Shown here piece after piece: positions 12,050 to 22,430 of a DNA stretch of 64,000 bases. The notes beneath the pieces were generated by a model. The model worked only from the letters and a program-made list of their open reading frames with translations, did no database searches and was not told the origin of the DNA. The position numbers and the translations under genes were made by a program. Position 1 is the stretch's first letter. Every line of letters starts with the position of its first letter. This DNA is from Siphonodentalium dalli (lineage: Eukaryota; Mollusca; Scaphopoda; Gadilida; Siphonodentaliidae). The stretch is taken from positions 13,225,287-13,289,286 of the forward strand of contig CP136061.1 in the NCBI GenBank assembly GCA_032622095.1, read 5' to 3'.

Positions 12050-12200
12050 AGCTCTGGAGTTCTTCGGTGAAATTGTGAGGAGACTCATCGAAGATCACAA
12101 GAATAATATCACTGATCCATATGTTGGTGAACTTGCCAGAGAAAGCTATGAGGTTACATTGAAGCAACACCATAACTGGGCAGCTCAAAAAATATGCAGT
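12050..12200 (+). CDS. GLTP-fold lipid transfer protein, exon 2 of 4 in window
   Basis: The exon begins after TTTGTTACAG and its first base completes the split Arg codon. It then reads A-L-E-F-F-G-E-I-V-R-R-L and later Y-E-V-T-L-K-Q-H-H-N-W-A-A-Q-K-I-C-S, ending before GTAGGT in phase 0. The H-x-W signature matches the GLTP helix 'K-Y-H-G-W-I-V-Q-K-I', which holds the conserved headgroup His (His140 of human GLTP). Where human GLTP has its sugar-stacking Trp96 in 'R-A-L-x-W-L', this exon has Phe, which argues against a classical galactosylceramide binder; that conclusion is inference. The 151-nt length agrees exactly with the phases of its neighbours. Confidence 0.88.
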
Positions 12201-12475
12201 GTAGGTGTTCTGATCCAAGATTTTAAACCTCAAGTTATCTACCACATAACTGTTCGTTTTTAGCTCACCTGAGACGAAGTGAGCTATAGTCATCTCTCCT
12301 CATCCATCATCCATCTGTCCATCCGTTACATCTCGCAGCCCTTTTAATTCAGATTGTTTGGCTTCAGCAATCTGCTACGGCAACCCTTTATCGTGGCCCA
12401 GCTTGCTTCAGCAAATGGCTTCGGCATTGCCGATTGCCGTAGCCAATTATGAGGGCTGCATCTGTCAACAATTCT

Positions 12476-12834
12476 TTAACCCTTTACCCAACAGAACTGC
12501 CCTGTGCCAATGCATTCTCTTATATATGCGAGTCGACCATAGGTCGCCTCGCATATATAAGAGAATGCATTGGCTTAACACATTACAAATTATAAAATTG
12601 TTAAAGAATGTAGGCCAATGCATTCTCTTATATATGCGAGGCGACCTATGGTCGACTCGCATATATAAGAGAATGCATTGGCACAGGGCATAACTGTGAC
12701 TATCACAATGTGGTCAAGGAGCCGGTTCCAATGATATCCATATTTGTATGGTTCTATTGAGACAGACCGAAGATATTTTAGGCTGTTGAAGCTTTATTTG
12801 GCCTTATTTGGCCGTTTTGTTGGGTAAAGGGTTT
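12476..12834. mobile_element. MITE family M2, copy 3
   Basis: The left end is TTAACCCTTTACCCAACA. The right end keeps TGTTGGGTAAAGGG but its TTAA is altered to TTTT at the hAT insertion point. Two opposed hairpins are inside. Confidence 0.8.
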
Positions 12835-12838
12835 TATC

Positions 12839-13706
12839 TAGGGTTGAAACGATTAATCGACTAGTCGTAGACGACGCTGAAATGTCAGAACGTCGACTCT
12901 GATTTTTGCCGTCGACTAGTCGGAACATAGTGTATTAGTTCCATGTATAACGTTTTCAAGATCGATTCCGACATAAACGGTGTTAACTGCGCTTAAGTTG
13001 CGGTAAGTATAACGTATGGTGGCACCCGGAATTGACAGTGTTACACACGGTGACCCGACTATTAATCGAAAAAATGAAATTGACAACACAATGTCTCACT
13101 CGTCGTTTGAGGTCAAAGACATCACTGCGACATGATGGCAATGATTGACGCGGCTTTATCGTTTGTCGGAGACCGCTTTGGTCTAGACACTGTGTATATT
13201 TCAATTGATCAATTGAAGGTTGCTTAAGGTGACGTCATTGTTGCTACGGTATATAAATGATACTGACATTAAGAACTGGCTATCGTATTCTGCAACATTG
13301 CCTATTCTATAGGGCGTATTTAGTCGGAACATTAACATTTTATAGTGACACCGCTCGGCACCGGTTTATTGGTGATCACGTGACTAAACGAAATCTCGAA
13401 CGCAGATATTAAATTTAAAACCTGTATAAATAATCGAGTTTCTAATCATTATCCACCACATTTCTAATTATATAATTACATTCAGTGTGTTGGATAAATA
13501 TCAAGATGTTTACAGTATTATTTCCCAATGCAGGGAAATGCGCTACGCAATAGACGTCATTGCATCAGTCATCAGTGTATGCCATGTACGATGAATTTTC
13601 CGTACCATGTTTGAAAGTTTTGATATCGGGTACCGACTAGTCGACGCAACGCGACTTTTGGGTCTCGACTAGTCGACTCTGAAATTCACTAATCGTTTCA
13701 ACACTA
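12839..13706. mobile_element. Non-autonomous hAT element with perfect 8-bp duplication
   Basis: The ends TAGGGTTGAAACGATTAATC and, as complement of the right end, TAGTGTTGAAACGATTAGTG are typical hAT termini. The 8-bp duplication GTTTTATC is exact at 12831-12838 and 13707-13714. Sub-terminal GACTAGTCG palindromes repeat near both ends. The 868-bp element encodes no transposase. Confidence 0.88.
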
Positions 13707-14173
13707 GTTTTATCATCTTCTCCAGAACCATAAGACTGAATGTGGATGTTCCCTAGGTGACGCACATTCAGATTTGTTCAAATGAGGTCACCGGGTCAAA
13801 TAGGGCCATAACTCTTTTCCTCAATTGTAATTCTTAAAACGACTTCTTATCAAGTACCTTCAAGCCGAATGGGGTTCATATTTGGTATAAAGTGAGTGAC
13901 TGGGGTTCATATATGTTCAAATGAGATCACTGGGTCAAAAAGAAAACAATGAAAATGGTCACTGCATTTAATTAATACATAAGAATGACGGTGTGTTGTC
14001 AATTTAGATATGATATTTGTAAAAATAACTACTTTGAATAAGATTATTCTCCATTTCTATTTGATCACCATACCGGAGTGTTTCACATCACTTTAATATC
14101 AACAAAAAGCTGAACCTCTTCGTGGCTATTATGTCCGTAAATATTATGGACATAAAAGTACACATCATGCACA

Positions 14174-14671
14174 AACAAGATGGGGTGAGGTGAGCGTCAT
14201 TTAACAGGATGTTGATATACATGCTCAGGTCAAAATAGCAGAAACTTAGTTGACTATTTTTCCAAATTGCATTCTAATTACCACATCTGAAGATATCCTC
14301 GGAAATATAAGAGGAGAACTTACAGTAATGACCTAAATAATCAGCTCCTTAACCACAGCATAATTATGGGTAAGTTTTAAGGATTTAGTCGGAAATGTGG
14401 CTTGTTCCATTCATCGGAGAGCTTTCCGATGAATGGCAACAAGCCATATTTCCAACTGAATTCTGAAAAGTTACCCATAATTCTGCTGTCATTTAGGAGT
14501 ATATTATTTAGGGCATTACTGTAAGTTCTCCTCTTATATTTCCGAGGATATCTTCAGATGTGGTAATTAGAATGCAATTTGGAAAAATAGTCAACTAAGT
14601 TTCTGCTATTTTGACCTGAGCATGTATATCAACATCCTGTTAAATGACGCTCACCTCACCCCATCTTGTTT
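14174..14671. repeat. Long near-perfect palindrome centred on a MITE
   Basis: Arms of ~150 bp (14174-14322 and 14522-14671) are inverted copies of each other, for example ACAAGATGGGGTGAGGTGAG on the left and its complement on the right. The spacer is MITE M1 (14323-14521). The right arm is followed by a second piece of the MITE end (AGGGCATTACTGTA, about 14672-14686). It lies in GLTP intron 2, 50-70 bp before the exon at 14740. Confidence 0.85.
14323..14521. mobile_element. MITE family M1, copy 3
   Basis: CAGTAATGACCTAAATAATC to its complement, TA-flanked, slightly shortened at the centre. It forms the spacer of the surrounding palindrome. Confidence 0.8.
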
Positions 14672-14739
14672 AGGGCATTACTGTACTTTTTTGGAGGTGT
14701 TTAGAAAGAAGACAGCATAATATTTTCTTGCTCTTGCAG

Positions 14740-14823
14740 GTGTTAAGTAAATGGGCTCCATACAGAAACGATTTTATCAAGACATTCTCAGGCGGATGCT
14801 ATGATCCTGTCGTGCAAGCTCAG
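14740..14823 (+). CDS. GLTP-fold lipid transfer protein, exon 3 of 4 in window
   Basis: An 84-nt phase-0 exon between CTCTTGCAG and GTAATA reads V-L-S-K-W-A-P-Y-R-N-D-F-I-K-T-F-S-G-G. It matches 'A-A-L-Y-A-A-P-Y-x-x-D-F-L-K-A-L' of GLTP. It follows exon 2 without a break in the reading frame or in the alignment. Confidence 0.87.
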
Positions 14824-14929
14824 GTAATACTTAAACGGAAGATTGCATCTCTGTTCACAGATATAATTTAAAACAACATAAATTTTCTATTTCATAACAT
14901 CTCACATCACCAAAGGGGTTCTGAAATTA

Positions 14930-15340
14930 TTTTTGCCCCCTAAAATTTTCTTTTGGGGAATTATAGAATTACTGTTTCGTTTTTCCATCCGTCCAGGCAG
15001 ATATCACCACCACAGGTTGTCCGATCTGAGTGAAATTTGGTGTGGATGTTCACTACAATCATTTTGTTGGATTTTCCGTTCTCGAGTTATTCATCTTTGT
15101 TTATCTTGAAATGTTGATTTTTTTGTGCACCCAAGCAGTTATCTCAGCCACTGGTCGAATCGCATAGAAATTTTTTCACCACTATCAAGACATTCGATGG
15201 AGTGTTCAATCAGTTTGTTCAGTTTAGAGTTATTCATCTTTGTTTATCTGTTTAGTCTGTCTGCCTGAGTATCTCAGTATGCCACATGGAGGTATGCACA
15301 GGACGACAGCTCTTGTTGATAATGGTAGCCATTCACAGTA
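14930..15340. repeat. Dispersed repeat with hairpin end and 'gagttattcatctttg' units
   Basis: It starts with a TTTTGCCCCCTAAAATTTTC / GGGGAATTATAG hairpin-like end and holds two diverged ~100-bp units containing GAGTTATTCATCTTTGTTTA. It looks like an array-bearing element similar to families C and D. No gene. Confidence 0.45.
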
Positions 15341-15589
15341 GGTTTGAATGCGCAAGTAGCGATGATCAATTGATTCCATTGGCGGTTACTTGTCAATATT
15401 AACTAGTTAAAATGACATTACTGGAATTATTTTGCATATTTATAAATGACTCTTAAAGAGAATGCTTATAAAACTGCTGAGTAGATTATGCAATGCCTTA
15501 ATACAATACATACATATGATTTGAACGTACAAATAGTGAAGAGTATAGGATTCTGTTGTATGCATAACAATACTTGTTATGAACAAGCC

Positions 15590-15720
15590 TGCAAATAGCG
15601 TGTCTGTCATTTGCAGAATGCGGTCCCCAGAGGGTGAATTTAGTGACGCTATCCCGCATAGCGGGCTCGCATCACCAAATTCACCCTCTGGGGACCTCAT
15701 TCTGCTTAGGCCTCATCTTC
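15590..15720. repeat. Hairpin element family H, copy 3
   Basis: A strong ~90-bp hairpin with arms CCCCAGAGGGTGAATTTAGT and its near complement CACCAAATTCACCCTCTGGGG. The inner stem is CCCGCATAGCGGG. CCTCATCTTCTGGGAAGTAT follows. Confidence 0.75.
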
Positions 15721-15904
15721 TGGGAAGTATCTATGGTATTAAATTAAAATTGTATTTAGTTACGTTTTCCCATCTGGGAAGTTTCTATATCCCCTAATTT
15801 GCAGAAGATAAAATCCATAATCGAGGCACCCAATGGGTGAACATCACCAACTTCAACTGGGGAACTTCAATCTGATCCTAGGTCTGCCATAGCAGTTGAG
15901 GGCC

Positions 15905-15990
15905 TAAGCAGAATGAGGTCCTCAGAGGGTGAATTTAGTGACGCTATCCCGCAAAGCGGGCTAGCATCACTAAATTCACCCTCCGATTCA
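15905..15990. repeat. Hairpin element family H, copy 4
   Basis: Arms AGAGGGTGAATTTAGTGACG and AGCATCACTAAATTCACCCT around CCCGCAAAGCGGG. The outer right arm is cut by the element starting near 16000. Confidence 0.7.
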
Positions 15991-15994
15991 CCCT

Positions 15995-17192
15995 GCCGAT
16001 TATTTGAGATCACAATCAGCCGATTCAGGTGCCGATTCCGATTATTGGAATAATTATACCAAAATATGTTATATGTGTTATATACTACTTCGATTTGGAA
16101 GCAACAACATCAGTAATGTACATGTATACATAAGTATATATACGTTTGGGTAAGTATAAAGGTAGGTGTGGGTGGACTTGTGAACGAATTCCTGCGTCCC
16201 GCCAACCAATACACATGTTATATTATGCTCAATTTACCGTAGATTTCCGTCTATAAACGCTACTTGTTGACCCAGTATTTCCCCTCAAAATGTGCATGCG
16301 CCTTATAAAACTGTAAGTCAATCGGGGGTCTGAATTATGGCTACAATCACAGACACAGGTGAGTTTTGGCATTAGCCGCGATGACATCTCAGAAGAGTAC
16401 ATGACCGTTTACATCAAAACAGGAACGAAATGTTTAATTACAAATAAAAAGAATTACAATATTAAATATGAATATAAATTGTTACCAGTGTATTTATCCC
16501 TATCCAATTAATAAAATACTAGAAATCAACATGAGACCTCCGTCTGAGGAAGGGATTTTGATGTTATACCACATTATCCTGAACCCAACTGTATAGAAGG
16601 AAACCATGCATAACATGCGAGGCATGACGCAACACTTGTTTACTGTCTACAGGTTTTAGATAACAGGTCATTCAGGTCAGTGGTTGACCTGATTTCAGTT
16701 TGAATCAGTTTTAATACTGGTGATTAGCGGTCACTACGTTGAATAGTATTTGTTAATTGGTGAACAATGGGGATGTTGTAAACACATTACACTATATAAT
16801 GGGTCTCTTCGGGCTATTTTACATAATTATTTCAATTAATTCGATATATAATAACTGAAGTGTGGTGGGAAAAAAAGCGTGGTGAATGCAGTCGACTGCG
16901 TAATTATGTGTCAGGTGACATGTACTTTCGGGGGTTTAACCTGTGTTATAGGCAGGAGCTGGCTGTATATCATCAAATTTGTGTTTGGTTACACTTTCCC
17001 CATGTTTACTGGTCGTTTATTCAACAAAAAATTGTTATATTTAACACAGTTTATTGAAGATAAACAAGCACCTGATTATTATTTAGACAATCGGAAATGC
17101 CGATGTTGAAACCCGAGTAACGATTGTCATCCGATGGGCCACAATCGGCCGATTCCGATTGTTGTTTCCGATCATCGGCTCATCACTAATGT
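15995..17192. mobile_element. Probable non-autonomous hAT-like element
   Basis: Both ends are rich in CCGATT/AATCGG motifs in inverted orientation (about 16000-16045 and 17130-17190). The right end complements to AGTGATGAGCCGATGATCGG, a hAT-like terminus. The ~1.1 kb inside has no recognisable transposase. The left boundary is approximate. Confidence 0.45.
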
Positions 17193-17454
17193 GCAGTTCG
17201 AAACCATTATAACTGAACATTGATGTTTGTAATAATGGGATAGAGAAATTGCCCAGAATGTGCATAATCATACACCGTTGTTTTCACAAGGGCACATCCA
17301 AGCTGTGTCCCTCTTCCGGCTAGTTGTCAAAAATAAACAAATGTGACATCTTAATGTAGATGGAGTTAGAAGTAAAATTCCATCAGATTAGAAATAAATT
17401 AAACCCGATTTAGTCTAACCCAACTTGCACAAATGTAATTTTAAATATCCATTA

Positions 17455-17695
17455 CCCTACAGGGAGCCCCACACATATATAGAAGCATATAGAAGAGTGT
17501 CGTCTGCTCATGTTTGTCTGGGGCTCTGCATGGATGAAATTATAAAATTGTTAAAGAATACAAGAAAAAATTATTAAAATTGTAAAAAATTGTTAGGCCA
17601 ATGCATTCTCTTATATATGCGAGGCGACCTATGGTCGACTCGCATATATAAGAGAATGCATTGTTACAGGGCCGTTCTGTTGGGTAAAGGGTTAA
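17455..17695. mobile_element. Partial MITE M2 next to a short inverted element
   Basis: Positions 17596-17695 are the right half of an M2 MITE ending GGGTAAAGGGTTAA. Before it, 17461-17535 carries GGGAGCCCCACACATATATA and GTCTGGGGCTC, which recur in inverted order inside the element at 19371-19738. The two loci therefore share a composite ancestor. Confidence 0.6.
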
Positions 17696-17699
17696 TCCT

Positions 17700-18330
17700 G
17701 GAAATAATTCTCAGTTCTTCTGCTCCTAGCAAGTACTAATACGTACTATTATGCACTCCGAAACAAGTATGCTTTTACATGTATGTGTTATGCACGTGCA
17801 ATGTACATGTTCGCCTTACATTTTGTATCAACACTAGTCATACAAATAGTGTGTTATTTTGTGTGTTATGCATGTGCAATGGAATACATGTACGCCATAC
17901 ATTTTGTATCAACATGCACTAGTCATACAAATTGTGTGTGACCGTAAACTGGCATGAAAAAAGAAACACCTCGCCACTAATTTTGTAACAAAACCAACTC
18001 AACTTCCTGCGGAGGGAGAAAATACAGTAAATGTGCAGACCCAAATAACCGTCATGCAGGGGTGGAAATTTTCGATGATATTAATTATAAAATGTGCATG
18101 CATGTCAGGTTTTTTTTTAGGTGTCCTCAGGGTCCGGTATTCGGCCCCATTCCCCTTGGGAAAAAGGCACTTTTATTCCCAATTTTCAACCACCAAATTC
18201 CCAATTGCAGGCAGATATATAATACCATCGCGTTTATTGAATAATTATCAAAGTTTGACATCACTCGCTTGAGAGGAATTCCCAAAAATGGAAATAGCAG
18301 GGCGAGCCAGGTGTTTACCTCCCCCGCATT
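17700..18330. other. Non-genic, repeat remnants
   Basis: A ~75-bp direct duplication (about 17765-17940, shared CATACAAAT.GTGTG and GTACAT..CGCC.TACATTTTG) is followed by sequence related in inverted form to 21900-22400 (shared GCAGACCCAAATAA and the 'CATTCCC' motifs). No gene is supported. Confidence 0.4.
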
Positions 18331-18801
18331 CATATGAAAAGTGGCCGCATCCGACTAGTAAACAGAGTATCCATTACTTTCGCGCACGTGAAATTATCTC
18401 ATTATCAGGGGGACGCACCATGTTCTTCCAGAATACACATTTCCCCTCGCTGCATGCCTTTAAATGTGGACCCATCGGTTTCCGATTATTAAGCCGTGTA
18501 TCCATGACGTTTGCGCACGTTTTCATCATGATTATCTCATTATTAGGGGGGGGGACACAACACGTGCTTACCGGAAAACACATTTTTTACTGTGGCAGTG
18601 TGGGGCTCCATTTAGGCACCAGTTATTTCCGTTTTAATGATTTCAATCAAACACTCAATACTTTATAAAACATTTGGATCATTGAAAGTGTAATAAAATG
18701 TTACTTTAGACGTAGAATAAAACATCGGGGCCTCATTACGCACTGTCTTGAGGGAATTACTGTAAAAATTGTTGTTGTTTCTTGAATTTACCTTCAATTT
18801 A

Positions 18802-18926
18802 CCTAGTCCAAGTCTTCTTGTACTAAAACCAGCTATAAGAAGCCTATGCAGGCGGGCTTGGACTAAACACCAACAAATCGCCATACCAATATCTTAGCTG
18901 GTTTTAGTACAAGAAGACTTGGACTA
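18802..18926. mobile_element. Small MITE with 31-bp inverted repeats
   Basis: The ends CTAGTCCAAGTCTTCTTGTA and its complement extend to a 31-bp terminal inverted repeat. AATTTAC flanks both sides as a 7-bp candidate duplication. It sits in the 3' region of the LINE on the minus strand. Confidence 0.7.
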
Positions 18927-19370
18927 GAATTTACCTTGAATCTTCGGCCGAAGAAAGCGGTATGCTTGTATGGCCTCTTCGTTAGTTCCTCAACGTTTCG
19001 TATATGTATACTATCAGTGGTGTTCGTAGCATTTTTAAAATCACAGTATTTACAGCCATTAAAAACATGTTTTTGTATTTTAGTTAAATTTAAAATGGAA
19101 CTTGTTTTCTCTACCTCTCCAGGAGTCGTTGAGTATTGATTTAAAATTGTTGACATCAGGTGCATCTACACATAGTTCAGTAAGTTGATTCCTCGTGTTT
19201 GTGCAGCATGGTATGAAGCTATTTTTGGTTACTTTGTTGGCGTATAGGCGTTTCTGTATTTTCTTCTTGTGACCTCTTGATGTGGTTCCTAGAGAAGGCT
19301 CCATGGATGTGAGTATTACTTTGTCAGTTTCAGATTGAATTTTATACAATTTTCTATGATTCTAAGTTTA

Positions 19371-19738
19371 CCCTGTGCCAATGCATTCTCTTATATATGC
19401 GAGTCGACCATAGGTCGCCTCGCATATTTAAGAGAATGCATTGGCCTAACAATTTTTTTACAATTTTAATAATTTTTTCTTGTATTCTTTAACAATTTTA
19501 TAATTTCACCCATACAGAGCCCCAGACAAACATGAGCAGACGACACTCTTCTAATTGCTTCTATATATGTGTGGGGCTCCCTGCAGGTTAATGGATGTTT
19601 TTTATTTTATGTCCTAAAAATTGAAAGAAAAATTTATAAAAAAAAATGAAAAACAATTGTTAGGCCAATGCATTCTCTTATATATGCGAGTCGACCTATG
19701 GTCGACTCGCATATATAAGAGAATGCATTGGCACAGGG
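19371..19738. mobile_element. TA-flanked element made from the M2 inner hairpins
   Basis: It begins CCCTGTGCCAATGCATTCTC and ends with the complement, with TA on both sides, inside the LINE reverse transcriptase reading frame. It is the inner part of M2 without the TTAA ends, so the inner hairpin pair can move or has moved on its own. Its middle holds the GAGCCCC/GGGGCTC segment shared with 17461-17535. Confidence 0.75.
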
Positions 19739-20499
19739 TAAAAAGTCACTTCTTTCTCTGCGGTATTCTAATGTTGGTAGACCAAGTTTCTTTATACGTT
19801 CGTCATATTCTAATTCTTTAAATTCTGGGGTGGATACTAATTTTGATGCTCTTCTCTGGACTCCTTCTATGGCTATTTTGTTCCACCTGAGTGTTGGGTT
19901 CCAAATGGATGATCCGTATTCCACCATCGGTCTAACTAGGGATTTGAATAATATTTTAGTCATATCTTCGTCCATGTGGGTGAAAGTTCTTCTTATCATA
20001 CCGATTTGTTGGTTTGCTTTATTAACACTGTTTGATATATGGTGCTCGTATGATAATTTGTTGTCAAATGTGATCCCTACATGTATGTCTTTCTCTTCTT
20101 CAGTCGTTTGTATTGATATATCTAAGTTCCCTTCCATCAGTGGGTAGTTGTATTCTGGATTGGTTCTGCCAATATGAATTACTTTATATTTTGCTGCATT
20201 GAATCTGAGTAACCATTTGTTGGACCAGTCTGATAGGGTATTTAAGTCGTTCTCTGTCTGTCTTCGTCATCTTTTATATTTGTATCGTCGGCAAATAATT
20301 TAATCTGGCAATTTCTGGAGTTTGTAATGTCATTAATAAAGATTAGGAAGAGTACAGGTCCTAGTGCTGACCCCTGTGGGATTCCGCTCGTGACGCCTGA
20401 TATACTCAGGATGTGGCTCCGCTTACTCTTACTGCTTGTTTCCGGTTAGTTAAGAAGTTTTCAATCCATTTATGTATATTCCCCGAGATGTTATAACTA

Positions 20500-21670
20500 C
20501 AGTGAAACCTCTTTAAACCGAACACCCTTCGGACCTGCCCTTCCGTCCGGTTTAGAGAGGTGTTCGGTTTATAGAAAATCGCGTCACCGTCGGTGATATA
20601 TTGCCGCCGCTTAATACCAAGAATGACCAAGACTGTATTATTGATTAATGAGAATTTATTGAATAATTACGAGAACGAAATACCAAATACATGTAAAATA
20701 CAAACATAACAAATTATATAAAACATATATAGAACATGATTTGTGCAACTAGTCCGACTTTAGAAAGTAACTATCTAACGTTGATTGGGTGTGGGCGCAT
20801 GCTGACGTGAATTCACTATCGTCGCTTCCGTCATGGATTTCAACTCCATGACGACCGGCAGATATCTCTCGTCTTTAGATAGCGCGAAGCTTTGGAACTT
20901 CTTCAACATATCCAGGATGTCTTTGTGCGACAGATTGCATTATCTTTTCTCGGTTCTTGAAGATGTCGCTGATCGTTGATTTGCCAATGCCATACTTAAC
21001 ACTTAGTTCTTTGCATGTCGGCTTAGGCGTTGAGCTGAGATCTTTAATAACTTTCTGGTCTAGAGTTAACTCTGTTCGATGTCGTTTTCGTGAAGGCTCA
21101 GTCATTGTGAAAGATTCAAACTGTTATGCTGACTATACGCCAACATCGTGCACTTATAGCAATTTAGTGTTTTGACAATGGTTGTAAAAACAGAGTCCAA
21201 TTAACTCAACACAATAACTGTTGCAAAAACAATATGTCAGTGCTCTAATTCTCGATCTGTGAAATCACCATTGTTCACTCAATGTGTGAAATGAGCATAG
21301 ATGTCTATTCAGACTCCTGTTGTTACAATCCGGTTCAAAGCATACGCCGAACAAAAGAATGCTAATTAAACGGTCCGCTTATACTGGAGTACGTAATCGC
21401 TATACCATTATGCACTCTCGTCTCGTCTCGGCCGATCTCGTCTCGACTGATCTCATCTCGTCCGATCTCGTCCAGTATTCAGAGGTAATAATCACAGTGT
21501 TCGCTTAATTATAAACTGACAAACCCGTCCGATATTCGGAATTTGGAGGTTCCGGATTTTAGAGGTAATTTTTAATGAGAATGCACGTGGGTGAATTCGG
21601 GAACGGACAATTCAATTGGATTGGGGAGGGATCCGGATTGCAGAGGGTCCGGTATGTGGAGGTTTTACTG
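20500..21670 (-). mobile_element. Tigger/pogo-like element, mostly deleted
   Basis: Ends CAGTGAAACCTCTTTAAACC and, as complement of the right end, CAGTAAAACCTCCACATACC, with TA on both sides. Many Tigger termini read like this. It keeps only the start of a transposase (20875-21105). Repeated GTCTCGTCTCG-type motifs lie at about 21415-21475. Confidence 0.85.
20875..21105 (-). pseudogene. Tigger transposase N-terminus (CENP-B-type HTH)
   Basis: A 76-residue frame starts M-T-E-P-S-R-K-R-H-R-T-E-L-T-L and includes S-V-K-Y-G-I-G-K-S-T-I-S-D-I-F-K-N, the first CENP-B/pogo helix-turn-helix, which binds transposon ends. Only this DNA-binding start remains; the DDE catalytic region is absent. It lies within TA-flanked Tigger ends at 20500-21670, which confirms the assignment. 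Confidence 0.85.
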
Positions 21671-21819
21671 TATTTAATTTCTTCAAATATCTTCTATGTG
21701 GAACAGTGTCAAAAGCCTTTCTGCAGTCCAGATATATGACGTCTATGTTTTGATCGTTTTGTATGTAGTTGTTAAAATCATCCTGTGAGAATATATACAT
21801 TGCGGACACTTTTTGTCCA

Positions 21820-22430
21820 AAAAAAATATAATCTTGCGGAGAAGAAAAACCTTGCCAAGTTATGTATAAAATATAAAAATTTCACGTCCTCACTGTTAAT
21901 TTTATAAAAAAATTCTGGAAATTCCCCCCCCTGCACTATTATTTGGGTCTGCACGTTTATTTGGAGCCCGAGAGTAGTACCGTACTGGTAGCTCAATATG
22001 GGAATGATAACACGGACATTGATTTGGAATTAATTATTTTATTTATTGAATTACAACTAGATACCTATCCATCCTTGGGTGTTTCATTACCGTTTTTCCG
22101 TCGAAGTTTGGTGGATGGCTTGAATCCTTCCATTGTTATCTGTGAATTTTCAACTTACCTGAGGCTGAGAAATGGACCTCAATGGGCTGGGATTTTACTC
22201 CATCTTTGAGTTACCTGTGTTTAAGTAGCGTTGTACGCCGAAAATTACGGTATTAGTACTATTTACTTGTGTGTAACAGTGATTAATTGAATTTTTCTAA
22301 AACATGGAAAATTCCCAATTTTGGTCTGTAAAGACACATTTTTCCCATTTCGAAGGGACCCGGACCCATTCCCAAAATAGGCAGAAAAATCCCTGCATGT
22401 TTCTTTGGGACACTATAGTATGAGTTTGGT
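21820..22430. other. Repeat remnants, no gene
   Basis: Sequence related in inverted orientation to about 18030-18330 (for example TTATTTGGGTCTGCACG here). No supported gene. Confidence 0.4.

Larger units (their letters stand above)
12263..13960. repeat. Family B element interrupted by nested insertions
   Basis: The outer element opens with the hairpin TAGCTCACCTGAGACGAAGT / GAGCTATAG at 12263 and resumes at about 13715 with the module also seen at 180-440. It is interrupted by a TTAA MITE (12476-12834) and, at the edge of that MITE, by a hAT element (12839-13706). Confidence 0.7.
18770..21810 (-). pseudogene. 5'-truncated LINE reverse transcriptase, broken by insertions
   Basis: Read on the minus strand, fragments in order give V-I-Y-L-D-C-R-K-A-F-D-T-V (21690-21800), W-I-E-N-F-L-T-N-R-K-Q (20405-20497), the G-I-P-Q-G-S-A-L-G-P-V-L-F and F-A-D-D-T catalytic blocks (about 20270-20400), the segment with K-S-L-V-R-P-M-V-E-Y-G-S-S-I-W-N-P (19740-20137), and the C-terminal S-R-G-H ... 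N-N-F-K segment (19080-19349). This is a CR1/Jockey-like LINE cut off just before the first RT blocks, as expected from incomplete reverse transcription. Insertions at 20500-21670 (Tigger), 19371-19738 (TA element) and 18802-18926 interrupt it, and small frameshifts are present. Confidence 0.85.
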
